Assembly: GCA_903862805.1 (NCBI GenBank)
Contig: CAIOZP010000099.1
Span: 1 to 10,289 of the forward strand
Reading direction: 5' to 3'
DNA length: 10,289 bases
From: an uncultured Fibrobacterota bacterium
GTDB lineage: Bacteria > Fibrobacterota > Chitinivibrionia > Chitinivibrionales > CAIOZP01
Below, in pieces: positions 1 to 6,923 of this stretch. The notes below the pieces were generated by a model. The model searched no databases and was not told where the DNA came from. It saw nothing but the letters and a program-made list of their open reading frames with translations. The number at the start of each line of letters is the position of its first letter. The stretch's first letter is position 1. The position numbers were made by a program, and so were the translations under genes.

Positions 1-76
1 ATACTTTTCTTTTGTGGAAAGCTGGATATGTCCATTAAGTCTGCATCGTGACGTTTTCACGAAATTCTACGAAGAA

Positions 77-92
77 CCGAAAAGGTTTTCGG
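77..92. repeat. 7-bp inverted repeat upstream of gltA
   Basis: The sequence CCGAAAAGGTTTTCGG has two 7-base arms that are exact reverse complements around a GG centre. As RNA it could form only a short hairpin (six pairs, four-base loop). No T-run follows, so it is a poor intrinsic terminator. It could be a protein-binding palindrome for the gene starting at 202, or chance. Confidence 0.35.
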
Positions 93-109
93 CGGGATTG
101 GGCGTGTGG

Positions 110-155
110 CATTGAATTATTCGGATCTTTGTAGCTCCCTCCTGCCATTGAATTA
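110..155. promoter_or_regulatory. Leader of gltA with a paired 10-bp direct repeat
   Basis: CATTGAATTA occurs twice, at 110-119 and 146-155, with starts 36 bp apart. Just after the second copy is TATATT (159-164), a possible -10 box about 38 bases before the ATG, but I see no good -35 hexamer 16-18 bp upstream of it. The repeat could be a regulator site. Function is inferred only from position. Confidence 0.25.
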
Positions 156-201
156 AGCTATATTCACGACGCTTCGATCCAAGAAACAGGAGAGTCAGTC
201 G

Positions 202-1482
202 ATGTCGGATATCGAAAACGCAATTCTCAGCCTTCGTGGCGAGAGTGTGGAACTGCCGCTCGTGCATGGCACCGAGGGCTATTCGGGTATTGACATTTCG
301 GGAATATCGAAGCTGGGTCATCTTTCGTATGACAACGGTTTCCAGAACACGGCAAGTTGCCAGAGCAGCATCACATTCATCGACGGCGAGAAGGGCATCC
401 TTCGTCATCGTGGATACGACATCGTTGATCTCGTCGAGAACTGTAGTTTTATCGAAGTGGCTTATCTGATTGTCAACGGATACCTGCCGACTCGCGAAGA
501 GCTCGCGCATTTCTCGCGGCATCTCAACGAGCACTCTTTGATCCACGAAGACATGCAGCATTTCTTCACCGGCTTTCCCGCCGATGCCCATCCGATGGCG
601 ATTTTGGCGTCGATGGTTACTTCGCTTTCGAGTTTCTATTCTGTAGGGAATGAACTTGGCGATTTTGTCGAGACCGCGGCAAAACTTATCTCGAAGGTTC
701 GTACAATCGCCGCGTTTTCGTACAAGAAATCACTTGGCGAGCCGGTTGTTTATCCGCGCCACGATCTTTCGTATTGCGCAAACTTTTTGAATATGATGTT
801 CAGTTCGCCGGTGCGTCACTATGTGATCGATCCAGATGTTGTAAAGGTTTTAAACAAGCTTCTCATTTTGCATATTGATCACGAACAGAATTGTTCGACA
901 ACGGCCGTGCGTCTTATCGCCAGTGCCCGTGGAAATCTTTATGCGTCTATCTCGGCAGGTATCTGTGCGCTTTGGGGCCCGCTTCATGGCGGTGCAAATC
1001 AGGCGGTGATCGAGATGTTGTCGCGCATCAAAGCGGACGGCGGCGATGTTCGCAAATATGTCCAAATGGCCAAAGATAAAAAGGACGGATTCCGGCTCAT
1101 GGGATTTGGCCACGCCGTGTATCGCAACTACGATCCGCGTGCCCGTGTCTGCCGCAAGATGGCCGACGATCTTTTGCGCAAGCTCAACCTCAACGATCCT
1201 TTGCTTGACATAGCGCGGGAACTCGAAGAGATCGCACTTAAAGACGAGTATTTCGTTTCGCGGAAACTTTATCCAAACATCGATTTCTACACAGGCATTC
1301 TTTATCGTGCGATGGGAATTCCGACCAACATGCTAACGGTCATGTTTGCGCTTGGGCGCTTGCCGGGCTGGATTGCTCAATGGAAAGAATTCTACGACAA
1401 CGAGAAGGCCAAGATCACCCGCCCGCGCCAGATCTACACCGGCCAGAAGCATCGTCCATTCGTCAATATTGACAAGCGGTAA
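202..1482 (+). CDS. gltA: Citrate synthase, type II-like
   Basis: Citrate synthase condenses acetyl-CoA with oxaloacetate to citrate, the entry step of the TCA cycle, in the cytoplasm. At 426 residues it is almost exactly the length of the E. coli type II enzyme. The catalytic triad is visible: His262 in GPLHGGANQA, His304 in MGFGHAVYRNYDPRA and Asp361 in YPNIDFYTG. The oxaloacetate-site block HIDHEQNCST (about 224-233), Arg386 in GRLPGW and the C-terminal RPRQIYTG are also present. The ATG follows AGGAG (188-192) with a 9-base spacer, which supports this start. Ala305 after the catalytic His replaces the Arg usual in bacterial type II enzymes; eukaryotic enzymes, as I recall them, also have GHAV, so activity should be intact. 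The next gene begins 5 bases after the stop, so the two are probably cotranscribed. A 2-methylcitrate synthase is less likely given the type II-like N-terminal region and length. Confidence 0.97.
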   Translation: MSDIENAILSLRGESVELPLVHGTEGYSGIDISGISKLGHLSYDNGFQNTASCQSSITFIDGEKGILRHRGYDIVDLVENCSFIEVAYLIVNGYLPTREELAHFSRHLNEHSLIHEDMQHFFTGFPADAHPMAILASMVTSLSSFYSVGNELGDFVETAAKLISKVRTIAAFSYKKSLGEPVVYPRHDLSYCANFLNMMFSSPVRHYVIDPDVVKVLNKLLILHIDHEQNCSTTAVRLIASARGNLYASISAGICALWGPLHGGANQAVIEMLSRIKADGGDVRKYVQMAKDKKDGFRLMGFGHAVYRNYDPRARVCRKMADDLLRKLNLNDPLLDIARELEEIALKDEYFVSRKLYPNIDFYTGILYRAMGIPTNMLTVMFALGRLPGWIAQWKEFYDNEKAKITRPRQIYTGQKHRPFVNIDKR

Positions 1483-1487
1483 TTTTC

Positions 1488-2432
1488 GTGCGGCGTGTTC
1501 TGCTGCTGATCCTGATTGGCATTTCCTTGTGTTTTGCGATTGAGATCAAGCCGGTCAAAGGTCTTCTGTATTTCGGAGCAGACACACTGGTTGCTTTGCG
1601 TACGGTTGATTCGGCTCAGGATCGCTGCTACCTTGCGGTGAATCCGCACACGCTTCACACCTCGCTGGTTTCCTCGAAACTCTGCTCGTTTGTCAATTGT
1701 AGTTCCGATAGCATCGCAGAGGTGTTTGCGTCGCTTCCATATCAGAGGCTGATAGCCGATGCCGATATAAATCCGGATTCGCTTCAGGATGCCGGGCTGA
1801 CGCATCTTCCGGTTTCGGGGCACGGAGTTATTCTGACAATCGACATGTGTCCATCGCACCGGCCACCAGACATGTGGTTCTTCGATTCTCTTTTGTCAAT
1901 TGACAGGAGGCAGCGGCCGGTTCCGGTTGCTATTTCATTAAGCGGTTTGTGGATGGAGGAACATCGTCCCGAACTGATGCGCCTGATTGAAATGCAGAAG
2001 AACGGATTGCTTGATATTACATGGATCAATCACACCGACCGTCATCCTTACGACAAAACAAAATGTTTTTCTTCGAACTTCATGCTCGAACCTGGCGACA
2101 ATATGCGGCAGGAAGTTTTCGGTCTCGAACGAAGAATGATCCTTGCCGGACTTGTCCCGACAGTTTTCTTCCGCTTCCCTGGGCTTGTTTCGGATCACAG
2201 GATTTTTACCGGTGTCGAGTCGCTCGGTTTGGTTCCGGTCGGATCCAATGCTTGGCTCGCCAAGGGCCAGAAGATTTCCGACGGGGCGATCGTTCTTGTC
2301 CACGCCAACGGGAACGAGCCCACCGGATTGAAGGACTTCCTCGCGCTGTTGCGTTCCCGCCGCGAGGAAATTGCCTCCGGCACGTGGATGTTGTATGGCC
2401 TCACGGAATCCGCCGCTGCGGCAGTTCGTTGA
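1488..2432 (+). CDS. Secreted polysaccharide deacetylase-like (NodB/CE4) protein
   Basis: A 314-residue protein with a Sec signal peptide: Arg2-Arg3, a hydrophobic core (4-16) and a probable signal peptidase I site after CFA17. Cys15 is not in a valid lipobox. Residues about 20-110 form a domain I do not recognise. From about 112 a NodB-like fold is recognisable by motif order: TIDMCPS (Asp119) as motif 1, HTDRHP (His182, His186) as the metal-binding motif 2, RFPG (229-232) as motif 3, and LVHANG (His272) near the C terminus. CE4 enzymes remove N- or O-acetyl groups from peptidoglycan, chitin or other glycans using a divalent metal. In the canonical TFDDG motif the second Asp is a metal ligand; here it is Met120, so the enzyme may be divergent or inactive. 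The GTG start is chosen because the signal peptide begins there. It has no clear Shine-Dalgarno and lies 5 bases after the gltA stop, so translational coupling is likely. Substrate unknown. Confidence 0.72.
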   Translation: MRRVLLLILIGISLCFAIEIKPVKGLLYFGADTLVALRTVDSAQDRCYLAVNPHTLHTSLVSSKLCSFVNCSSDSIAEVFASLPYQRLIADADINPDSLQDAGLTHLPVSGHGVILTIDMCPSHRPPDMWFFDSLLSIDRRQRPVPVAISLSGLWMEEHRPELMRLIEMQKNGLLDITWINHTDRHPYDKTKCFSSNFMLEPGDNMRQEVFGLERRMILAGLVPTVFFRFPGLVSDHRIFTGVESLGLVPVGSNAWLAKGQKISDGAIVLVHANGNEPTGLKDFLALLRSRREEIASGTWMLYGLTESAAAAVR

Positions 2433-2757
2433 TTGGGTTTGTCCTTGCACAGGTTTCTGCGGTGGCGGCTGATGTTGCTTTGTTTGCATCCTGTCAAGTC
2501 GCTTCTTTATGCGCTGTTCACCGGAAAATTACTTTGTTGAAAACATCATACAGAATCCGAAATCTTTCTCTATTGTATGAGAGTGCTTGTTCTCCAGAAT
2601 GTCTGACAGAGATTCCGTAGCTGATTCGGCTGAGCAGCAATCCCCGTGTCGCATAGCGTGCGCATGATTTCTTTTTATAGAATCTCTGAAAATTCCGAGG
2701 CTTACGCGGCAGCGAATGAGAAATCTGATCTTGGGGGAAAAAGGAGAATTGCCTTGC

Positions 2758-2842
2758 GGACATTTCAGCCTTGTTTTATTTATGACATTGTTTCAAGGAG
2801 CTGTGACATAACGTGAATGTCTGTTGACAACTGTCAATGTCA
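2758..2842. promoter_or_regulatory. Candidate operator array of phased TGACA half-sites
   Basis: TGACA occurs at 2783-2787, 2804-2808 and 2825-2829, with starts exactly 21 bp apart, so all three lie on nearly the same face of the helix. A degenerate copy, GGACA, lies at 2758-2762. Inverted copies TGTCA are at 2832-2836 and 2838-2842. TATGACATTG (2781-2790) and CAATGTCATA (2835-2844) are perfect 10-bp inverted repeats. The last direct copy is inside the -35 hexamer. Tandem half-sites near a helical period are typical of response-regulator sites (OmpR/PhoB family), but the 21-bp step does not match the 11-bp Pho-box period. The regulator is unknown. Confidence 0.5.
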
Positions 2843-2852
2843 TAGGTATTTT
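2824..2852 (+). promoter_or_regulatory. Sigma-70-type promoter for the envelope operon
   Basis: A perfect -35 hexamer TTGACA (2824-2829) is followed after exactly 17 bp by TATTTT (2847-2852), a four-of-six match to the -10 consensus. Transcription would start near 2859, leaving an untranslated leader of about 65 bases before the ATG at 2926. The -35 box is one arm of TTGACA-AC-TGTCAA, so a repressor bound there would block polymerase. The location directly before a three-gene operon, after a gene-free stretch, supports the call. Confidence 0.6.
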
Positions 2853-2909
2853 GCTTTTCGTATCCACAGATGAAGTTCTGTTGAAATCCGTTTGGATGCA
2901 GTGGATTTC

Positions 2910-2922
2910 AGGAAGCCGGGAG
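2910..2922 (+). promoter_or_regulatory. Ribosome binding site deciding the start at 2926
   Basis: AGGAAG (2910-2915) lies 10 bases before ATG 2926, and GGGAG (2918-2922) lies 3 bases before it. The first has usable spacing. This site, plus the signal peptide that begins at this ATG, favours 2926 over the in-frame TTG at 2824, which is the -35 box and lies upstream of the predicted transcript start. Confidence 0.6.
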
Positions 2923-2925
2923 AAT

Positions 2926-4422
2926 ATGCACCGTATCGAACGTCGCTGTCTTGCATTGATCCTGTTGTTGGTTGCCGCGGTAAGTGTGTTCGCGGGCAAG
3001 AAGTATGTGGTTCCTCAGGATTACCACACAATTTATCAGGCATTGACTCAGGTAGGCGAAGGCGACACGGTCTATATCGCCAACGGCGTTTACCACGAGA
3101 ATATTGTCCTCCCCGAAAATGTCGTCATCATGGGGCAGGAGCGTACGAGAGCAATTATCGACGGATTGCGCAGAGGGCCATGTATCGTGGCCGCAGACGG
3201 AGATTCCATAGAAAATCTCACCATTAGAAACGGCACCACCGGCATACTCTGTAAAAACACCCGCGCGACTATCAAGAACTGTTTCATCGTTGACAATAAA
3301 GGCACTGGGATTCATGCGCTGATATCACTTCCCAACATTCACAACAACGTTATATATCGCAACGGATGGACGGGCATTTTCCTTGAAGGTGTTCGCGGAA
3401 TGCGCACCTCGATCGACCACAACGTTCTTGTCGAAAACGGTTACTGCGGAATCTTCTGTGCGCATCGTACGGAAGTCCTTATTCACAACAATATTCTCGA
3501 CCGCAATTTTCAGTATGGCGTTTTTGTAAGCCCCGAAGCCAAACGCACACGTGTGATCTACAACGATTTTTATGCGAACCGCGTTAGCCACAATCTTGTG
3601 GGATCTGCGGCAAGTCCGACTAACTTCCCGTTTGAGCCTGTTTACGAAAATCCTCTGCACCCGACGTACAATTTCTTCGTGCGCAAGTCTTCACAGTGCA
3701 AGAATCGCGGCGAAGGTGGAGCAGACATTGGATTGATCACCGAACAGGCGACTCGCGAGCTGTCAACTGATCGTGACGGCGACGGAATCCCTGACGATGT
3801 TGATCAGTGCGTCGATGTTCCGGAAGACAAGGATGGATTTCAGGATGAAGACGGTTGTCCCGACTACGACAACGATAACGACGGAATTCCTGACGATAAA
3901 GACAAGTGTCCCAATATCGCCGAGGATCTCGACGGTTATCAGGACGAAGACGGCTGTCCCGACTACGACAACGATGCTGACGGAATTCCTGACAGCGTAG
4001 ATCAGTGCCCGATGCAGCCGGAAACATATAACGGCTACAAAGATGAAGACGGTTGTCCTGACGAAAAGCCGATGGAGATCAAGCAGTCGCTCATTCTTCG
4101 TGGGGTGAACTTCAAGACGGCCAGCGCCGAACTTCTCGAAGAGTCGTACACTGTACTTGAAAACGTTTACAACAGTCTTGAGGCTTATCCAAATGTGAAG
4201 GTTGAGATTGCCGGTCATACCGACAATCAGGGCAACGATCAGTACAACATGGTGCTTTCGTACGAGCGTGCGAAATCGGTGGCAAATTATCTTGTGATGC
4301 GTGGTATAGCAGCGGACAGGGTTGTTGCTCGCGGGTATGGCAAAACAAAGCCGATCGCAAGCAATGACACCGAAGATGGCCGTTACAAGAACCGTCGTGT
4401 CGAGGTGGTGCCGATCAAATGA
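2926..4422 (+). CDS. Secreted beta-helix / TSP3-repeat / OmpA-domain protein
   Basis: A 498-residue envelope protein with four parts. Residues 1-23 are a signal peptide, with basic HRIERR, a Leu/Val/Ala core and cleavage after VFA23. Residues about 26-260 look like a right-handed parallel beta-helix (NosD/DUF1565 style): an opening YVVPQDYHTIYQAL and GDTVYIANGVYHENI, then rungs with Asn/Gly turns such as IHNNVIYRNGWTGIFLEG. Residues 282-379 hold three thrombospondin type 3 calcium-binding repeats (DGDGIPDDVDQC type). Residues about 388-498 are an OmpA C-terminal domain with GHTDNQG, Asp433 and Arg448. These two are 15 residues apart, like the diaminopimelate-binding Asp271/Arg286 of E. coli OmpA, so peptidoglycan binding is expected. 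The beta-helix may bind or cleave glycans, but I see no catalytic set I can name. It is first in an operon; its stop overlaps the next ATG by four bases (ATGA). Substrate and partners are unknown. Confidence 0.85.
   Translation: MHRIERRCLALILLLVAAVSVFAGKKYVVPQDYHTIYQALTQVGEGDTVYIANGVYHENIVLPENVVIMGQERTRAIIDGLRRGPCIVAADGDSIENLTIRNGTTGILCKNTRATIKNCFIVDNKGTGIHALISLPNIHNNVIYRNGWTGIFLEGVRGMRTSIDHNVLVENGYCGIFCAHRTEVLIHNNILDRNFQYGVFVSPEAKRTRVIYNDFYANRVSHNLVGSAASPTNFPFEPVYENPLHPTYNFFVRKSSQCKNRGEGGADIGLITEQATRELSTDRDGDGIPDDVDQCVDVPEDKDGFQDEDGCPDYDNDNDGIPDDKDKCPNIAEDLDGYQDEDGCPDYDNDADGIPDSVDQCPMQPETYNGYKDEDGCPDEKPMEIKQSLILRGVNFKTASAELLEESYTVLENVYNSLEAYPNVKVEIAGHTDNQGNDQYNMVLSYERAKSVANYLVMRGIAADRVVARGYGKTKPIASNDTEDGRYKNRRVEVVPIK
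3769..4062 (+). repeat. Three tandem 99-bp TSP3 coding repeats
   Basis: The motif GACGGAAT(T/C)CCTGAC recurs at 3781, 3880 and 3979, an exact 99-bp period (33 residues). Each unit encodes a D-x-D-x-D-G-I-P-D calcium loop with a Cys, then a G(F/Y)xDEDGCPD segment with a second Cys. Cys295/311, 328/344 and 361/377 are regularly placed. The second and third units share the 15-base core exactly, which suggests fairly recent duplication or conversion. The units form a likely calcium-stiffened linker between the beta-helix and the OmpA domain. Confidence 0.85.
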
Positions 4423-6878
4423 AAGCACTGGAGAAGCGAGTGAAATCAGCTAAGGTAAGCGCAAGTATGCATTCAGCCAGATCTTTGGTGGCGGCAGCTA
4501 CGGTTTTGGTCGGTGTGATGTCGGTTCAAACATTGGCGCTTCAGCCCAGTGGCGGTTATTCAGCGCCATATATGCAGGCCGACTATGTTCAGAACGTGTC
4601 AGAGTGGTCTGCCGGAATGATAAACCCAGCGCTTCTTTGGCGGGTAAATCAGCCTCATTTCGAGTTCGGTGCCTATCGATGGGGTATTGATTTCGATAAT
4701 ACTTCCAAGAAAATGGGATACCAGCAGGGTTCTCTTATAATACCAGTTCGCACGAAATTCACTTTCGGCGCAACCTGGCTCGGCGATATGATCAAATACG
4801 ACAAGGCTTCACTGGATGCCAACGGGGATATTCAGTCAGGAAGCACCGGCCATTATGGCGAACAATGGATCGTCGGACATGCTTCTTTCAAGGTGCTTCC
4901 GTTTTTGAGCGTGGGTGTGAACCCAAAGGTTTTCTTCATGACGGAACCGGCTGCTGGTGTTCAGTCCACGGCAGTCTCTACCGACAAAACAATGCCGGGC
5001 TGGGGTCTCGATGCAGGTCTTTATCTCGACGCGGTTGATAACTACCGTTTCGGCAATCTCGGATTCAGTGCCATGCTCCAAGACATCAAACCTCCTGTTG
5101 TAAAGTACGACGACGGAACGAGAGAAGCTTTGAACTCCCGTCTGCGTTTCGGAGCGCGGTACACATTTGGCGGGCCGCTCTACAAACGGCTTGTTTTTGG
5201 TTTGGAAGGAACACTCGATGGCGCAATGAGCGGGTGGGGTAAAACGGTTGCCAGTGTCGGAGGAAATTCCGCTCAGGCAACAGTCCAGAATGCCAAGACG
5301 GCTTTCAGGATGAGCGCCCACGGAGAATTCGTTCTGATTCCTTTGGTCACGATCAAGGCCGGCTGGGACAACAACACGATTCCTTACATCGGCGGCCGCC
5401 TAAATTTCATGATCCCTGTTGCAGACAGAATCAATTTCTTCAGCATTGACGGCGATCTCGGATACAGCTTCGCAGATATACTATCGGTCAACTCGAAGCG
5501 CGGTATGACCGCAATGGCCAAGGGAAGTCTCGATTTCGGTCAGACCCGCGAACAGCGTGAGTCAAAGCGCATGTACGAGCTTCTTGTCATGGCACCGATG
5601 AACGACTATAACGAGGCTATGCGGCTCTACACCCTTGGCAAGTATTGGGAAGCTTCGTTTGCATTCGGCAAAGTGCTTGCGCTTTATCCCAATTTCCATC
5701 TCAGCGACAACGTGACTTTCTACATGGGCGATTGCTACAGTCACCTATACCTCAACGGCATTGCCCGTCAGGTTTTCAAACAGGGGCTTGCCGATTATCC
5801 GACATCTGCAACGCGGTCGCGTTTCCTGTATGGACTTGAATTGCTCGACTACCGTGAAGGCAAATTTGACGATGCCCTCAAGAATCATTCTTTCATCGTC
5901 AACCTTTATCCTGAGAGCGAAGTGCGTTCCGATGCTGATTACGTCGCGGGTCAGATCCAGTTCCAGCGCAAGAATATTTCCGGCGCGACACAGTTGCTTT
6001 CAAACGTGAAGAAAGGTGCGGCTTCGTACCTTTACGCGCAATATACGCTTGCAGCTATCAATATCGACAACAGCAAGGTTCCTGCGGCTATTCAGAATTT
6101 GCAGGCAGTGGTTTCTGATTCGTCAAGCAGTGATCCTTCGCTTGTGTTGCTCCGTGCAGCCGGAGACAATAAGCTCGGTCAGCTGTATTTCGAGCAGGTC
6201 GAGCTAAAGAATGCAGTAGAGGCTTTCAAGCGTGTTCCGGACGGTACACCTTACTACGATCAGGCACTTATAGGTATAGGTTGGTCTTGGATCAAGGCTA
6301 ACCGTGCGCAGGAATGTCTTGCTGTGGTGAATCAATTGATTTCTGTGCTTCCCAAATCTTCAATGGTTCCAGAGGCCTATTTGCTAAAGGGTTACGCGCA
6401 ACTCATTGCAAATGATCCGGTGGATGCAAGTGCAGCACTTCAGAAAGCGATTGAACTTTGTAAGGCCAATTTCCGTAATGATGACAGCCTCACTGCTGCA
6501 AAGGCGGATTTTTCGCGGTCGCAGCAGCAGTTTGATCCTACTGCCCAGTCTATTTTGAAGAATGCAATGCGTAAGCCATCACAGAAGGTTCTTGATGAGC
6601 GCGGTGGTTTCAAATCGTCTTTTGAAAGTTACGATCATTCGGTAAGTGCGTATTTCAACATGGTCGAAGATGTGGAGAACAGCCGCGACTTCTTCCGCCG
6701 AAAAGATCAGATCCAGACCGATGCCGAGTATGCTTTGGCGAAGGCCTCGAAGGCTCTCGGTCAGAAAAAGGCCAACGAGATTGTCAATGAGGGCGCCAAG
6801 AAGACGCAGGAAGTTGACAAGGAACTCGAACAGCTTCAGGAACAGTTGAAACAACTACAGAATTCTAACGGGAATTGA
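4419..6878 (+). CDS. Outer-membrane beta-barrel fused to TPR domain and coiled coil
   Basis: An 819-residue predicted outer-membrane protein. A signal peptide lies within residues 1-41 (hydrophobic stretch about 22-40). Residues about 45-376 are barrel-like: alternating strands rich in Gly and aromatics (FEFGAYRWGIDF, TKFTFGATWLGDM, LRFGARYTFGG, VFGLEGTLDG) ending in GSLDFG. The NPALLWRVN segment recalls PorV/TraF-like barrels, but I cannot assign a family. From about 390 to 700 TPR-like helical pairs follow (LYTLGKYWEASFAFGKVLALYP, LDYREGKFDDALKNHSFIV), and the end (about 775-815) is a Lys/Glu/Gln-rich coiled coil. The ATG overlaps the upstream stop; GAGGTGG (4402-4408) is spaced 10 bases from it. 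An alternative ATG at 4467, 16 codons in, would give a more ordinary signal peptide. The TPR part probably faces the periplasm and binds a partner such as the next gene product. It is long for a simple porin. Confidence 0.78.
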   Translation: MKALEKRVKSAKVSASMHSARSLVAAATVLVGVMSVQTLALQPSGGYSAPYMQADYVQNVSEWSAGMINPALLWRVNQPHFEFGAYRWGIDFDNTSKKMGYQQGSLIIPVRTKFTFGATWLGDMIKYDKASLDANGDIQSGSTGHYGEQWIVGHASFKVLPFLSVGVNPKVFFMTEPAAGVQSTAVSTDKTMPGWGLDAGLYLDAVDNYRFGNLGFSAMLQDIKPPVVKYDDGTREALNSRLRFGARYTFGGPLYKRLVFGLEGTLDGAMSGWGKTVASVGGNSAQATVQNAKTAFRMSAHGEFVLIPLVTIKAGWDNNTIPYIGGRLNFMIPVADRINFFSIDGDLGYSFADILSVNSKRGMTAMAKGSLDFGQTREQRESKRMYELLVMAPMNDYNEAMRLYTLGKYWEASFAFGKVLALYPNFHLSDNVTFYMGDCYSHLYLNGIARQVFKQGLADYPTSATRSRFLYGLELLDYREGKFDDALKNHSFIVNLYPESEVRSDADYVAGQIQFQRKNISGATQLLSNVKKGAASYLYAQYTLAAINIDNSKVPAAIQNLQAVVSDSSSSDPSLVLLRAAGDNKLGQLYFEQVELKNAVEAFKRVPDGTPYYDQALIGIGWSWIKANRAQECLAVVNQLISVLPKSSMVPEAYLLKGYAQLIANDPVDASAALQKAIELCKANFRNDDSLTAAKADFSRSQQQFDPTAQSILKNAMRKPSQKVLDERGGFKSSFESYDHSVSAYFNMVEDVENSRDFFRRKDQIQTDAEYALAKASKALGQKKANEIVNEGAKKTQEVDKELEQLQEQLKQLQNSNGN

Positions 6879-6923
6879 TCCGCCGTAATCGGCAATATAA
6901 GGTATCGGAGGGATTTCAAGGAT

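Larger units (their letters stand above)
2433..2925. other. Intergenic region without a convincing gene
   Basis: This 493-base gap separates the gltA-deacetylase pair from the envelope operon. Short frames exist on both strands, but none has both a good ribosome site and protein-like composition. A small GC-rich hairpin (CGCA 2650-2653 with TGCG 2659-2662) followed by a T-rich run at 2668-2677 is a weak terminator candidate for the upstream pair. The last 170 bases hold the regulatory repeats and promoter listed separately. The middle, about 2440-2640, shows nothing I can interpret. Confidence 0.6.

Noticed and set aside
1..51. A possible tail of an upstream gene ending in TGA at 49-51.
   Set aside because: Only 16 codons are visible, and another frame stays open to 115; nothing distinguishes coding from chance.
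2021..2620. A 199-codon + strand frame overlapping the deacetylase-like gene and the gap after it.
   Set aside because: It is out of frame with the motif-bearing gene, its composition is unlike a folded protein, and it lacks a ribosome site.
2650..2677. A GC-rich hairpin followed by a T-rich run, as a terminator.
   Set aside because: The stem is only four pairs and the T-run is interrupted and offset; too weak to list as a terminator.
2518..2763. An 81-codon frame on the - strand in the intergenic region with an AAGG a few bases before its ATG.
   Set aside because: The product is Arg/Ser-rich with no recognisable domain or signal, and the region carries + strand regulatory sequence. One weak ribosome site is not enough.
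2716..2811. A 31-residue + strand frame (MRNLILGEKG...) just before the promoter.
   Set aside because: It has no Shine-Dalgarno at its ATG and overlaps the phased TGACA repeats. A leader peptide would be expected downstream of the promoter, not upstream.
3769..4062. The regular 99-bp repeats as a CRISPR array or other non-coding repeat.
   Set aside because: The repeats are in frame, encode calcium-binding TSP3 units and lack the repeat-spacer structure of CRISPR.
3763..4428. A 221-codon - strand frame opposite the OmpA/TSP3 region.
   Set aside because: The + strand has clear domains here. The long antisense frame is a by-product of the repeated Asp/Gly codons, and its Val/Ile-rich translation mirrors the repeats.
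6882..6893. A small hairpin GCCG-TAAT-CGGC between the barrel and long TPR genes.
   Set aside because: A four-pair stem with no T-run; not a terminator, and the short gap suggests cotranscription.
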